From Latrodectus hesperus (lineage: Eukaryota; Arthropoda; Arachnida; Araneae; Theridiidae), in NCBI GenBank assembly GCA_037975125.1, contig CM075853.1, forward strand, positions 35,795,113 to 35,859,112: a stretch of DNA of 64,000 bases, in the 5' to 3' direction. The notes under the pieces were generated by a model, which worked only from the letters and a program-made list of their open reading frames with translations, searched no databases and was not told where the DNA came from. A program made the translations under genes and the position numbers. Of the stretch, positions 41,513 to 54,511 are shown piece after piece (position 1 is the first letter of the stretch; each line of letters opens with the position of its first letter).

Positions 41513-41593
41513 TATTATTCATACTTAAAAAATATAATTGTATGAATAATATACATTTATATTATTCATACTTGACGTCTGTGTGACGTCAAG
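41513..41593. repeat. Clustered palindromes including a perfect CRE (TGACGTCA)
   Basis: GTATGAATAATATA (41540-41553) pairs perfectly with 41558-41571 around a 4-base loop. A second palindrome follows at once: CTTGACGTC (41571-41579) with GACGTCAAG (41585-41593). TATTATTCATAC at 41513 is an extra copy of one arm. The right part creates TGACGTCA (41584-41591), the cAMP-response element bound by CREB/ATF proteins. Whether it is a regulatory site or a by-product of hairpin structure is unknown. Confidence 0.85.
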
Positions 41594-41949
41594 TGATGTT
41601 ATACAAACATTTAAAGATAATGAACTTTTGATACATGTACTGTGTATTTGTCTGTATGAAAAATTATTATTGTACAAGAATAATTTATTTTAATTTTTTT
41701 TATTTTATTTATCGCAAAAATTATTAAGAATAAACATTTATTTCTCATGTAGGCATCGTGGGTAAATGCAAAAACAAACATTGTTAAATTAATAAGAAAA
41801 AGTTTATTAAACAAATTATGGTTACTAAATTATATGTTATTACTTTTATATAAAAAAATGCTTTATCAACTATTTTTTCAATTTGTGTGATTAGAATAAG
41901 ACAGATAACTAGAGGAAAAATAAATATTGTGTTCAAAATATTCATATTC

Positions 41950-41975
41950 ATTCTTTCATATGGATATGAAAGAAT
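41950..41975. repeat. Palindrome, 12-bp arms, 2-base centre
   Basis: ATTCTTTCATAT-GG-ATATGAAAGAAT, perfect. It lies within AT-rich DNA 360 bases from the CRE palindrome cluster. Confidence 0.95.
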
Positions 41976-42775
41976 TTCGTAACTCAACTATTCTATTGAC
42001 TAACAATTGCTAGATTTCAAACATAATGAAAAAATAATATTTTCGGATTTTATTACAAAATATTCCTTCAAAATTATAAATTTCATAGATTACAAAGCAA
42101 AATATTAACAGAACAAACAAGTCATTCTAAATGTTTTCTTTATTTTTCACCTCTCTTAATGTGTATCAGTATTCTCGTACCCATTTAATCGATGAAATAT
42201 CCATTTTTTCAGTGTAATAAGTAAATGAAAATTTATTTTCGTTAAATAGTACGTATGCACATTTGTGCATGAAATACAATGATGACAAAAATAATTTCTT
42301 GAAAAATATATTTTGATAAATTAAAAAATTAATTATTTTTAAAAGTATCTTCAAAATGACTTTTCACATGTTGAAAAATAAAATCATTGCTTACAACGAT
42401 AATAAGATAAATAAGATTCATCTTCGAATTTTAAATTTAAAATTTTGAAAAAAAAATTTAATTAAAAACTTAAAATACATATTAATCAAAAAATGCAAAA
42501 TGCATATTTTCGAAACAGTTAAGCAAGTTTATTAGCATAGCATATTGTAATTTACATTTCTTGCATGTATTTATTGTATTATGATATCTGACATGCATTT
42601 CTTAAAAACATCATTTGAGGAAACTTCTTTTATTGATTATATTAAATAAAATTAGTTCAAATAATTTAAGCTAAAAAACATAACAGCTCTTTCATCAAAA
42701 ACAAAAAAATAAATAGGTATATATTAGCATGAATCCCATTTTATCAGTAAAGTGTGAAATCAGTCTTTATCTTCT
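41976..42775. other. AT-rich DNA, nothing recognisable
   Basis: No feature recognised. Confidence 0.5.
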
Positions 42776-43265
42776 TTCAAAAAACTTCGCTACTGATAAA
42801 TGATACTTTTATCTATGCCTTTTTGTAAGAGTTTTCATTTTCCTCGGAAAAAAATGAAGAGATATAACGCACACATGAACATAAACTGAAAATACAAGCT
42901 CTACATCTTACTTACCATAAATCTCTATTTCAAAATGTAACACCAAAAATCTCTTAGTTTAACCCCAAAAAATTCACATATTTTATTTTGGAAATTACTT
43001 TTCTAAACAAAATTACGCAGTTTTACTTGAGCCTTATACGATAGAAACAAATTCCTTTTGTTCACTATAAAATTTGCTTTTGGAGAAGCATAAATAATTT
43101 CGTATAAAAGTATCTAAACTAAACATTTCACTTTAATGTACTTCAAGTGGTTTAAAGTTTTTTAAAAAGACTTGCACCTTAACATTTATTTCTTATATTT
43201 TCTTTTCATGCATAGCACCTTTTTGGGTAGATAAATGAAGCTTTTATGCCAGAAGAATTGATTAA
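42776..43265 (+). repeat. Interspersed repeat A, copy 2
   Basis: Second copy of the 23640 repeat, starting CTACTGATAAATGATAC and ending ATGAAGCTTTTATGCC. Its opposite strand carries GGTAAGTAAG (near 42915), a strong splice-donor-like motif; the first copy has ATAAGTAAG at the same place, so the site is not conserved as a donor. No shared reading frame. About equal length in both copies, with multiple small indels. Confidence 0.75.
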
Positions 43266-46200
43266 TTGAAGAACAGAACACCATACAATAAGAAAATGTT
43301 TAAATATTTATTCTTACAGTTAATTATAAATAGATATGAAACTAAAATGTTCCTTCATTTTATTTTTAGTTGACTAATTTTTTGTTAGTTTATATAAATT
43401 TTTGAATGATTAATTTGCACTATAGGATATGATATATTTAATATGAAAAATCTCCAAAAAGTACGTTATAACTTCAAAGTAAATTTTATAGCAATTAAAA
43501 TATTTTTTAGGATAAATATCAAATTAAAATACATATGTTTAATAAGATTATATAATATTTCTTATATTTGAAAATAGTAGTGTAATAAGAAGCATTATAA
43601 TACTTTTTCCAAAGATCATAAATATGGCTCATAAGAAAACTCTTTGTAACTATATATTATATGACATCAAAACATAATCAACATTTCCTTTTTTAACTAA
43701 GAATTTTATAGCTATTTTAAAGAATACTAACAATTACTAAATATTTTTTATTTTTTCCTTTAAATTTAAATTTCATATCATTTTCGAATTTATTTCAAAC
43801 TAATTCAATGTGAAATATAATTTTTTAGCTTTTAATGAACAACCAAGTCAATTAAGAAGTTTTTAATAATAATTAAATAGTTTGCTAATTTTCAATAAAT
43901 ATTTATCTATCAACTTCATCATGAATGAGACTATATAATTCTTGAAATAGTGTATTGACTTATATATAAAAGATAATGAATATATTCGAATTAATTTTTA
44001 TTCCGTATGTGCATATATTTTCATACGAATATTTTATACACTTTTCTAAACAATATTTTACTCATATTATAAACTGTATCAATTTATGCAAAATAAAAGC
44101 TACATTGTGGTAAGAAACGTATTGAAATCTTCAAAGAGTAGATCCTTTATGGTTTTCAAAGTTTCATTCGCATTCTGAACAATGTAAAATATAATTTTTG
44201 CATTTACTACGGTAGTTTAACTATACCATAATGTAAGCCGTAAAAAGTAGTACACATACACACAATTCTAAAATTTCTCTAAAGACAAAGTTTATACTTC
44301 CAAAAAAATTTAATTTTCCTCAATATTTACTTTCTACAGAACAGGCCTTTCCAATTTAAATAAATTCATATCAAATACCATGAATCTTTAATTACAATCA
44401 AACTCAGTAAATTTTTTGAAATTAATTGTTTTGATCATTATTGGTTTTAAATATCTACAAAGTACACAGGAAAATTTTTTAAATGAAATGTCACAGATAA
44501 GCATCTAATGCAATAAACCAATAATATCGATGCCTGTATAGAACTTTTAAAGTAACGTTTATTTCACTTAATTTATTTGTGTGGATATCATCAATATTTT
44601 TTAAAATTTAAATCATACCTATGCATTGATCAGTTATAAATTAATTAGTTACTAAATCAAATGATTATCTTTGAATTATCACTTGAAACTTCCTAAAAAT
44701 AAAAAAAGTATTTTGAATATAATTAATTTTACTTTGACGCCATTTCAGAAAGAAATTTGTTCAAAGATGTAGCATAAAAAGGACTTTTCAATAAAAAAGC
44801 AATTTAAAATATGAACACGTCTATCTCTTATTAATTTACTTTATAGTGATTTATTCACATATTTTTTAACAATAGCGATATCTTAATATAATTTGGAATT
44901 CAGTACTTTAATACTACTTCTGTTATTACTTATATGAATAAAAACTAGAATCAAATCAAATATATAGATATTATACACATATGTATCTACATATGTATAG
45001 ATGTGCAGATAAATTCAATCATATGGAAAACATAAACCATCAACCTTATAAGTTTAGTACTTTTTCTGGTCTTACTCAGTATATTTGTTGTCAATTGTTA
45101 AATACTCTTATTTCAGTTCTCTAGAAATTAATATCAAACGTTAATAAAACAAAACAGAAATATTTATTACAGGTTAATTTGTGTTTAGCTTTTAAGTGTG
45201 TAGTAGATCACCTAAGAGAGAAAATCTTTCTGTAAAAATTTTAATTTTAAAACTTTGTTTTTTCGAAACAATTTAGTAGAAAATAGGATGAGTTTACAAA
45301 TTAAAAGGTTATAATTTAGAAAACAAACTCTAAACCACAACAATTTTTCAACTAGAAAATAGAGCTTTATTTTCCCGTAATTCAACATATTCTAAAATAG
45401 GGTTTCGAACTTATTTATTTAAATAATATAATTCTACTTCTAAATCACAAAGAGAAATAGAAAGATAGATAGAGATAACACCGAACAATGATGCAATGAA
45501 ACAACTCACAACAAAAACTACAGCATTGATGAAATGTCATTGTGCATCTCAATTTCAGAACTTTTTGAATTATAAGATAAAATTAAATTGTTATTTATAT
45601 CTTACTTATTCAAAAGTTTTAATAAATTTGAAACTTGATATAAAATTATCATTATTTTTCTCCTTTGACTTGACGATTGTTCATCAAATAATTTATCCCT
45701 AGCACGTTAATATTTTAAGCAAATTTATATAATTTATTTTGAAAGTTAAACTTAAAAAATATGAAGGTACTCATATTTTAATAAATGTGATTATAAAGAT
45801 AATAGTTGTTAGAATTTTAAGTGATACTTATATAAAAACTATTCTTTTCAATCCCTATGTAAAGAAAACTATTTATTACTTTGAATATAGTGTGAAATAC
45901 TAATAGATAATGATAAATTTTTAAACTCTCAGCCTCACAATATTTTTAAAACTTTTCTTCCGTGCAAATACGTTCATATTTTTTAAACTCAATATATTAA
46001 TTTCAACGAAACTTGATACTTACATGAAATTTAATATAGAATTAAAATCTGCAGCATTAAGACATGTTAAGATTTCAATTCTGAGTAAGAGTAAAAAGGC
46101 AACATATAAGATTGTTCAAATGAAACTACTAAAAATTTATAAAAACATTTTCAATCTTTCTAAAATTAATTAAATTATTTCTTTAAATACCTTACTTTTT

Positions 46201-46789
46201 AAATTCCATTTTGTACCTTAATCTTTTTACATAAGAGATGCAAAAAAATATTCAAAATGGAATCAAATTTTCAGACAGGTGAGGTTATGATATCGGACTA
46301 TTCTATATTATCTCAAATTATGACTTAAATTTTAATAATTTTATCTTTTGCGATTAATTTTGATATGTTAGCAAATTTATTTGAATTTAAGCATTCAATG
46401 TATTTTAAGCACCTTTTTCATTAAATGAATGACCTACCATAATTTATAATGTAAATTGCCGAATTCTTAAATATAATCAAATATTTAATCATTTATTTAA
46501 TTAATCCTCATTATATTTTCGAAGTCAGATATAAAGATCATTATCTGAAGTTATATTTTTAATATCACAGATTATTCCTTTTTTGAAAAAATCATCAATG
46601 TATGTTGAAACAAAAACTTTATTATACATTCCGCTTATAATTAAAATAAGTCAGCATTGTGACAAATAGATTTTATGAGTACGAATCCTTAAAATAAATA
46701 AAATTAAGGAACTTTAAAAAAATAATCTTAAAATCATATAATTAATTTCTCTTAATTATGTTCTTAATAGAAAGAAAAATAAAGATATC
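43266..46789. other. AT-rich DNA, nothing recognisable
   Basis: Over 3.5 kb without a supported feature. Local repeat only: ACATATGTAT twice near 44976-44998. Frames such as 45496-45702 are compositionally random. Confidence 0.5.
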
Positions 46790-47080
46790 GATGAAAGAAA
46801 ACAACTAAAATATCATTAGGTGGTCACTTTTTGGCAAGAAACATTTCGTAACCTCAAAAACGAAGGAAGAAAATATTAATCTTCTACGACCCAATGTTGT
46901 TAAATTGTGAATAAAATCAAAAAAAAAACAGTGAAAAAACGTTTTCGCTTTTTTTCATAGTTTTTTTTAATATATATATAGAGAAAGAGCAATTAACAGT
47001 AAACCTACGAATAAAAAAACATTCTTGGTAACATATTTCGTCATCAGATTAGCAGAAAAAAAACAGCAAAATTTTTTTAT
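46790..47080 (+). repeat. Interspersed repeat C, copy 2
   Basis: Second copy of the 26380 repeat: AACAACTAAAATATCATTAGG, CACTTTTTGGCA, CCCAATG-TG-TAAATTGTGAATAAAA, CAATTAACAGTAAA, TACGAATAAAAA, CATATTTCGTCATCAGATTA and GCAGAAAAA. It has gained A- and T-runs and a short (TA)n relative to copy 1. Confidence 0.65.
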
Positions 47081-47578
47081 TTTTTCTTTCTCTTTATTAA
47101 AAGTGTATTAAAAATATTTTTTTCTTTTCATAAAATTTTTAATCAATAATACAAAATAATAGCAACATATTTTTTTGCAAATTTTCAATTAAAATCAGAT
47201 TAAATTACATTTTTAATTTTAATATATAATTATAAAATAACATTTTCAGATTCCAATAGTTGCGTTATCATAATTGTGAATATATTAGTGTGTCATTTTA
47301 GCAATAATGGCATAAAATATTTTCTAACATAATATAATTTAATATTTATGTTCGAGATGAATCAATTTCAAATAAAATTTTTACTAATATATTTAAAACA
47401 TTGTAAAAGTCAATACCTTACCCAACATATATTATGTTTCTTTCCATACAGCTCAATATATTAAAAGAAGCAATAAATCTAAATTTATAAATATTTAAAG
47501 AAAGATATTTACATAATTATATTTTTGTAAATATTTTTCCTTAGTTATTTATAAATTATTATTTACATAATAATGAAG
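47081..47578. other. AT-rich DNA, nothing recognisable
   Basis: No feature recognised. Confidence 0.5.
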
Positions 47579-47610
47579 ATGTATGGTGTATTATTTAATA
47601 CACCATACAT
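47579..47610. repeat. Perfect palindrome, 15-bp arms, 2-base centre
   Basis: ATGTATGGTGTATTA (47579-47593), TT, then its exact reverse complement (47596-47610). The centre is too short for an RNA hairpin loop without opening a base pair, so cruciform DNA is the natural fold. Confidence 0.97.
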
Positions 47611-48039
47611 GTTCTTTTTTGATTTGTTAAAAATTTAGACTAAATTCATTAATGCCCTTACGTTAATTTTCCAAGTATTTATGAAATAAAAATGTTACAT
47701 ATTTACAATACATATATAGAAAACACAGATCTGAATTTGTTGAAAGTTAAATCTCATGTAAGGAAATGCTATTATGATCATGAATAAGGACACCAACTTT
47801 ATTTGTTTGAGACTTAAATTGAAAATTCATAGCGAAATCTTTGATAGGAATAAATTTACATAATTATTCTTGAATATAGGAAATAATTTATCAGTAAAAC
47901 AATTATCTTAAATAATAAAGCACAGTTATTAATTTTTGATGATAAAATCTACAGAATTTATATTGGCTTTTAAAGTTGTATAAAAATATTTAATAGATTT
48001 TTCCAGTGAAATTGTTATTTTTTATGTACACTTCTATGT
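47611..48039. other. AT-rich DNA, nothing recognisable
   Basis: No feature recognised. Confidence 0.5.
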
Positions 48040-48420
48040 TGCAATCAATACATATCAGTTTTATGCACATGGCATCCAAATTTTGCAGTTTTTACATTCA
48101 TTCATTGGCAATTTAGGCGCAAAAAACCAGTTGTTACTTAACTTTTGGTTTCCAGTCCGTTTTATATCCATAGCATCTTCTATTCAAATGCACGTAATGA
48201 TTCATCAAAGGTACTGTAATATTTGAATGACCTTGTTTAGTTTCCTATGTAATATTAGTAATATCTGAATTAATTGTCATATCTCGAAAGCCACCATACT
48301 AGATATTTGTTGCTATCGATTAATTTCCTCTTGTAATTGCCCTGCTTCCGGTCTACTAATGGCTTTCCATTATAATATGAATGAATCTTTGCCTTCGTTG
48401 AAAAATGTATTTACATAGAG
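48040..48420. promoter_or_regulatory. GC-raised non-coding block, candidate conserved element
   Basis: Sequence of mixed composition, for example around CCTGCTTCCGGTCTACTAATGG, in contrast with both flanks. Stops occur in every frame; no exon with both splice sites is seen. It contains TTAGGCGC and TTTGAATGACC-type short motifs but nothing diagnostic. Regulatory role is only inferred from composition. Confidence 0.25.
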
Positions 48421-48518
48421 AAATTTGGTGGTTAAAACTTGCATTTTATGACCTCAAATTCCATAAATTCTATTATTTACATTCCTATTATTTTATATCC
48501 TTAAAAAGATATTAGTTT

Positions 48519-48605
48519 TGAAATATACATGGGAAGGGATACAATTCATTTCGAAATATACATGAGAAGAATAGATGTCTCGCGCCCGCGCGTGTGTGTG
48601 TGTGT
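48519..48605. repeat. Short direct repeat and CG/TG alternating tract
   Basis: GAAATATACATG-GAAG occurs at about 48519 and 48553. It is followed by CGCGCCCGCGCG and (TG)n at 48581-48605, an alternating purine-pyrimidine tract with the highest local CpG density in the window and a classical Z-DNA candidate. Confidence 0.8.
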
Positions 48606-48834
48606 CAAGAAAATACCGTGACTAAAATTTTTAATACATTCTAACATTTTTTTAAAAATATGTACATATGTATAAATAAATTTTATAATTCTCGTACTAA
48701 ATCCTAAAAGTATGTTTCTACTTTAATATTTCTTCAAATTATAAAACTATCATCTAAAGAAACAAATAAAAATATATTTAAATATTTTGTTTTTAAGTAT
48801 GACATCACATTTACTTGAAACATATCGTTTCTAC

Positions 48835-49135
48835 AGAGTGTTCGCTGATCATTCACTCTGTATCACTGGATGGATGATCCGCGATAAGCAGGTCCACAAA
48901 GCTCAATAAAAGAATAATGGTCGAAACTTCTTTCATCAATAAGTGTAGGTTTAATATGAAGAATGAAAGCGAGGTGGAAGAATCTGGAATTAGTAACCAT
49001 CCATCAGACATTCGTAGAGGGCTCTCATGTGAAGGGACTAGTGCTTATATTTGAGATTGATTTCTTTCTAGTAAAGGGAAAATTCATCACGTAACATTCT
49101 GAGAAATCACCATGTCAGCAGGTTTCATTTACTCC
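48835..49135. promoter_or_regulatory. GC-raised non-coding block, candidate conserved element
   Basis: Mixed-composition DNA containing CCACAAAG-CTCAATAAAAG (Sox-like ACAAAG), GGATGATCCGCGATAAGC and a CAGAGTG...CACTCTG inverted repeat near 48834. Frames are short on both strands. Its nearness to the 48040 block makes a joint regulatory region or a shared old insertion conceivable. Confidence 0.25.
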
Positions 49136-49559
49136 ATGATTATTTAGCCATTCATTGCTACTACATTTATGTTTTACTTTTTCTCCGTAAAATAATGCTC
49201 ATATATTAAAAATCGATAAACACAATGTACTTAAAAAGTAATTTAACAAATTTAGCAGCTAGCTGAATAATTATATTTGAAAATATGTATACATAAATGT
49301 TGATAAAATATGAAGTTTATTTCAAAAATGTGATTGTAAATCGTAGATGAAAAAATTTGCAAATATATAGTAACAAAATATATGTTGAAGTACGAATAAC
49401 AAAGTCATTTTGAAAAAAAAATATGCTGGGAAGTAAACGAAGGAAAAACTAATGTAAATATTTCAGTGATGAAACATATTCATTGATCTGTATAATTTAT
49501 TATAAAGGTACATAAATATGTCTAATCAGATATACAAATGCTAAATACACTGTTAATAA
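49136..49559. other. AT-rich DNA, nothing recognisable
   Basis: No feature recognised. Confidence 0.5.
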
Positions 49560-50045
49560 CTAAATTTTATATTGCAGTAAAAAAGTTAGTTTATAGAGAT
49601 CTGCTTCTGCTAAACTATGATATTTAGACTGATATCTTTTGGGAATAGGAGAAAAAAAGGTTAGAAATTTTCTGGTTAACATTTGCATGAAAATAAAGGC
49701 CAGGTAAGCCAGTATATCTAGGGTGTCTTTCTCTTTATCGAAAGGCAGATTTTGAATCCCACCATAAGCAAAAATCACTAATACCAACTCGCTGGCATGT
49801 AAAATATGTTGCCATTGCCATGTCTTCCATGTGAAAAGATATCTGGACTTATATAGGATAGTCAAACCATGCCTGGGATCTTTTTCCTGGTCTCTGTTTC
49901 TAAGTCACTGAGACCCATTTTCTGCACCACGATGACAAGCATACAGAATGCCCCACTATATAAAGGTAATCTGATATATCAAAATTCTGTCTCTTACAGT
50001 ACTGAAAAATGAAAATCTTAGTAGCCGGTCTTTGAAATCAATATC
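49560..50045 (-). other. GC-raised block with a 101-codon minus-strand frame; unknown
   Basis: The minus strand is open from 49865 down to 49560. The frame starts MTILYKSRYLFTWKTWQWQH and ends KLTFLLQYKI; it is Leu/Phe/Trp/Tyr-rich and shows no domain I recognise. Upstream of it the same composition continues to about 50040, with stops. The plus strand has TATATAAAG at 49957. Sharp change to AT-rich DNA on both sides suggests an inserted, decayed mobile element. It is the longest non-microsatellite frame in the window, yet I would not call it a gene. Confidence 0.35.
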
Positions 50046-53000
50046 ATTTGTATGAAAATATGTTCCCCACATGGTATATAATTCCATATATTTTCATTCT
50101 GTAAAATTTGTTTTGTTTTAAATATTCTGTAAATTTCAAAACAAGTTCAAAAGTATTTATCAAAGTATTAATAATCATGTAATTATTTTATAATTCTACA
50201 TTAAAAATAACAATTTATTTAGAGATATTTTTGCTAATGTAACTTGTTTAATAAAGAATAAAAAACAAGTAGAATTAATAAAAAATATTATCGCGAAATA
50301 TTAAAACTTTTACGTCACATAATATTACATGCATAACCTTAAACAAAGTTAAGATAATATTGGAAGATTAATTTTCAACTTAGAAAAGTTTCATTTTTTA
50401 TCATTTCATAATATATTAATAATTTGTTTTTCTTAATTACTTTTTGAATTTATTAAATATTATAGTATCGAAAACTTAAATGTCTATATTATTGCTAAAA
50501 TATTTGACAGATTTCAAGCAAGATGCAAATTAACTTTTTAATATTATACAAAGTCTCATGTTACTCATTTATTAAATTGTAAACTACAGCACAATTTTTT
50601 AATCAATATAGACATTATCAATTTTAAATTTAAAAAAATTTGAAGTTTTTCTTAGAATGATGTTATTTACGTTTTCATAAAAAATGAACTAAAAGCCATT
50701 ATAAAGGCTTTTTATTTCCTTTTTTTCTTATACTGCTTAAAAAACACAATAATTCGTTCATTGAAAGTCAAAAATTAGAATATTGTATGTTGTAATACTA
50801 TATTTAAGCATTTTATGAAGAAAAGTTTTTCAATATTATTTATTATAGGGCAAAATTTATAAAGCAGTGCTATCGAATACTGTTATCATTATTTATAACA
50901 CTCTAGTACTGCTACAATTATTATTTTATTATATGTATGTCGCTGAAACCTATTTATTTATTAATTTTTTGAATATTTTTTGATGATAAAAGGTACGATA
51001 AATTTTTTACCAAACAAATCAAAAATTACGCTTTGCGATGTAAAAGTATTCTAAAATATTTTATACGTTCAACATACTTCTAAATTTCTCAATTCAAGTT
51101 GTTGTTTTAGTCAATTAATGAAATAAAAATTATTATTTCGATTAATTATCTAAAATCACGTATTAAACAAAGCTTCATTTATTTTTATTTATTTATTAGG
51201 TTTTATTATTAGTTGTTATCTCTTAATTATTCAACATTATAATAAAGACTTAAATAAGATCATATAACCCTTCTAATGAATTGAGGAAAATTATTAACAC
51301 CCTTTTCTTACACTCAAAGAATGTTTTAAGTTTTATAAACTTCTGTTTTATTAAACTAAAAGATTTATTAGTTTTTTACTATACATTTTAACAATACTTA
51401 CATCCTTTAACGGTTTTACTTATTTTAATTCTTGCTGTGTTATCATATTAAAATAATTATAAATCATTCTTTTCAATAAAATATACAAAGCAGTAACGGA
51501 AATAAGAATAATTCTACGTGAAATGAAGAATATTGAAAGTTTAGAAAAGAATACAGATTTTAATAATAAGTCATGTAGATAATAAGATGGAAAACTTTTC
51601 TCAAAATAATACATTAGTTTATCAAACAAATAAAAATGTGCAACAAATCAAACAAATAAAATTTAAATATATATTAATTATTCATCAATTATAATTTCTG
51701 CTTTATACTATGGTTGCAGTGTTAAATAGTTTTTTAAACCAGCTTCATTTTATTTATTTCTTTGTTGTTACTTTAAACAATCTGTCTCAATTTTCCAAGT
51801 GTATAAATTAAAAAAATGTTTCAACAAAATGTGACACACACAAACAAATCTTCTGAAAACAAATGATTTTTGAAACATGAAGACCAAAATGTGTACTTAA
51901 TTAACTTTGCTAATTATTTTTCTAATTAGTTATGCCCTTCCATATCATTAACATGATAATTTCCTACTTTATTCTTTGCAGAAACATTCATTTTAAGAAA
52001 TTCGTCGAGATATTTTTAGCTTATAATGTGTCTTTACGGAAAAAAAGAAATGCAAATATTATTAACGAATTAATAAATATTTCTTTCGAGAAAAATATAA
52101 AAAGACGTGGAAAATATGCACTTAAAATAAAAATAGAAATATTAATATCTCAATTTTTCCTTTCTCTTAATGTTAATCCGAGCAACATATTTTAGAAAAA
52201 AAGCTTTTTCCTTAATTTAAAATAAATTGGTGTTATTTATAGTCGAGTGAATTAATGAAGAGAAAAGGATTTCTCAGTATTTAATGATGTGGAAAATTTG
52301 ACTTTTAGTCACTAGATCTAGTTTCTTGTTTGCTTTGATGAATTGCTTACGTTTTAAACTTTTAAAATTAAACTTTTTCTTTCTACTTGGAAAATTATTT
52401 ATTGCTTTATTAAATATTTAATTTAAGCCTGGTATTTCCAATTCGTTTTATTCCAATATTTATTTGTTTGGAGTGAGAGACATAGAGATTATAGTAAACT
52501 CAACAGATTATAAACAAAAAAATATGACTTAAATTTAGCAAAATATATGGACTATATTTCATTATTTACAGTCAATTTCGAATTACAATTTAATTTTTGA
52601 AATGTCTGTAAAAATAAATGAATGTCTGTATGTCCTTAAGAACAAGACACACACACAAGCAAAAAAATATAGCATGCATTGTTGTTATTGCAAGAGGAAT
52701 GATATCAGCTTGTCAGTTTTCTCTTATAGTGTATTTCATAAAAAAAAATAATGCAAATGCTTGATGAATGAATATGATATTCATTATTTTTAGAAAATTA
52801 TTTTTCATGTCAAACAAAAAATTATATTGAATATTGAAAAACCTTTTAATTGACATAACAAAGAAATAAAATGTATATTCATTTACTTGAAATATCATAG
52901 ATCAAGAATAGTTACTTAGATTTTGTGGTTCTATTTATATTGCCAAGATTAAATGTAAGTAATGAAGAATATGTGTTCCAGTAAAAGATTAAATTAATTT

Positions 53001-54300
53001 ATTTAATATTTAATTATAATTTTTAAAGAAAAGCAAGGTTAGAGTTATTATTTCAAGAAAATAAATAAAATTTTCCACTTAGCTGTATATTTTTGATGAA
53101 GGTATTTCTTCAGTTTAAGACGTATCAATTATTTTGTTGAATTATATATGTTAATTCTTTCAGCGTCCATGCATTCATTTTTTGTACTAAAACTTATATG
53201 GTGGTTTTTTGTAGTTTTGTCATAACATTAAAATGATTAACGAAGTAATTAGATCATTTCAAAAGTATCAAAAAAAGAAAACGAAAATATGACAACAATT
53301 AATAAATTCACAAAAAAATAAAACTTTCTAAAATTATAAAATCCGTAATATTTAAAAATTTACTCTTTGATTTTACGAAAATGTGTTAATTTTGTTTTCT
53401 ACCGTAGTATATAAACCTTACTCATAAACATTTCGCAAAAAATATGTCATGAAAGATATTTCCTAGCGCATGAAACATTTAGCCTCTGCCAATGTAGAAC
53501 GAAAATAATTTCAAGGAAAAGAATAGTTATTAATATATATCCTAAATAACTGTTTTCCCTTAAACTGTAATTAGTATTCCAGTCATTTGATTCTTTCATA
53601 CGTCACACAGTTTATGCAATAATTTGTTTTGAACATTGTCAAATAAGATGACATTATCAATAGCGATCACATATAAGTAAAATAATTTTGTGCTGTTTAT
53701 AGTCGCTTAAAATTAAATGCTGATTTTTTCGCCCTTGAAAGCAAAGTTTTGTCTAAAAACTTAAAATTTTATACATCGTTTCACTAATCGGAATAAATTT
53801 AGAAAACCTGAGTAAAGAATTAAAAAAAATTAATCTGTAAATATTTTTAATTATAATTTGTTTCTCTCGAAATACACATTCATTATAACAAAATATTCTT
53901 TTCTAAAATATTTATAATGTGTTGACTTTTTCCAGATTAGATAAAGGAGACAATAATAATTAAATTTTCAAAATATATTTAAAACTATAATCTTGTTGCC
54001 TTGAAAAGAAGTAAATCTTAAAATTAATAATTTGAAATCCACTGAATTCACAGATAATTCATATTTACTAAATTTAATAGTCTATATAAGTATTTATAAA
54101 TTTCCCATATAGAGATATTTACTAACTTTGGATTAACAAAAATAAAGAATAATTTATTAATGTGATTAAATTTTGACTTAGAATGTAATGCAGTACATTA
54201 AATTTAGGTGAGTGTATTACAATTTTTGAAAAAATAAATGAAAACGACAAGGATAGAATATATTTAAGTACACAAATATCCTTCTTCTGCAAATAAATTT
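50046..54300. other. AT-rich DNA, nothing recognisable
   Basis: About 4.2 kb without a supported feature. Several 60-90-codon frames (for example 51932-52195) are Ile/Asn/Lys/Phe-rich chance frames. Confidence 0.5.
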
Positions 54301-54319
54301 TTGAAGTAATACTTCAAAA

Positions 54320-54460
54320 ATTATTAATACTTATAAATAGTGACACTTATAAATAGTGTATATATAAGTAATTATATATACACTATTTATAAGTAATAGT
54401 GTATTTATAAGTAATTATAAGTACACTATTTATAAGTAATACTTATAAATAGTGACACAT
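54320..54460. repeat. Nested palindromes built from CTTATAAATAGTG units
   Basis: ACTTATAAATAGTG and its reverse complement CACTATTTATAAGT recur at least six times in both orientations. The best pair has perfect 23-bp arms (54345-54367 and 54372-54394) around GTAA. It seems to have grown by repeated template switching within one hairpin. TATAAATA could mimic a TATA box in either direction. Confidence 0.92.
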
Positions 54461-54511
54461 ATTTCTTCTTTATAGTAAATTAAAATTTCTATTGAGTTTT
54501 AAGATTAAATA

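Noticed and set aside
42900..42930. Splice donor GGTAAGTAAG on the minus strand of repeat A copy 2
   Set aside because: No open exon precedes it and the paired copy lacks the GT.
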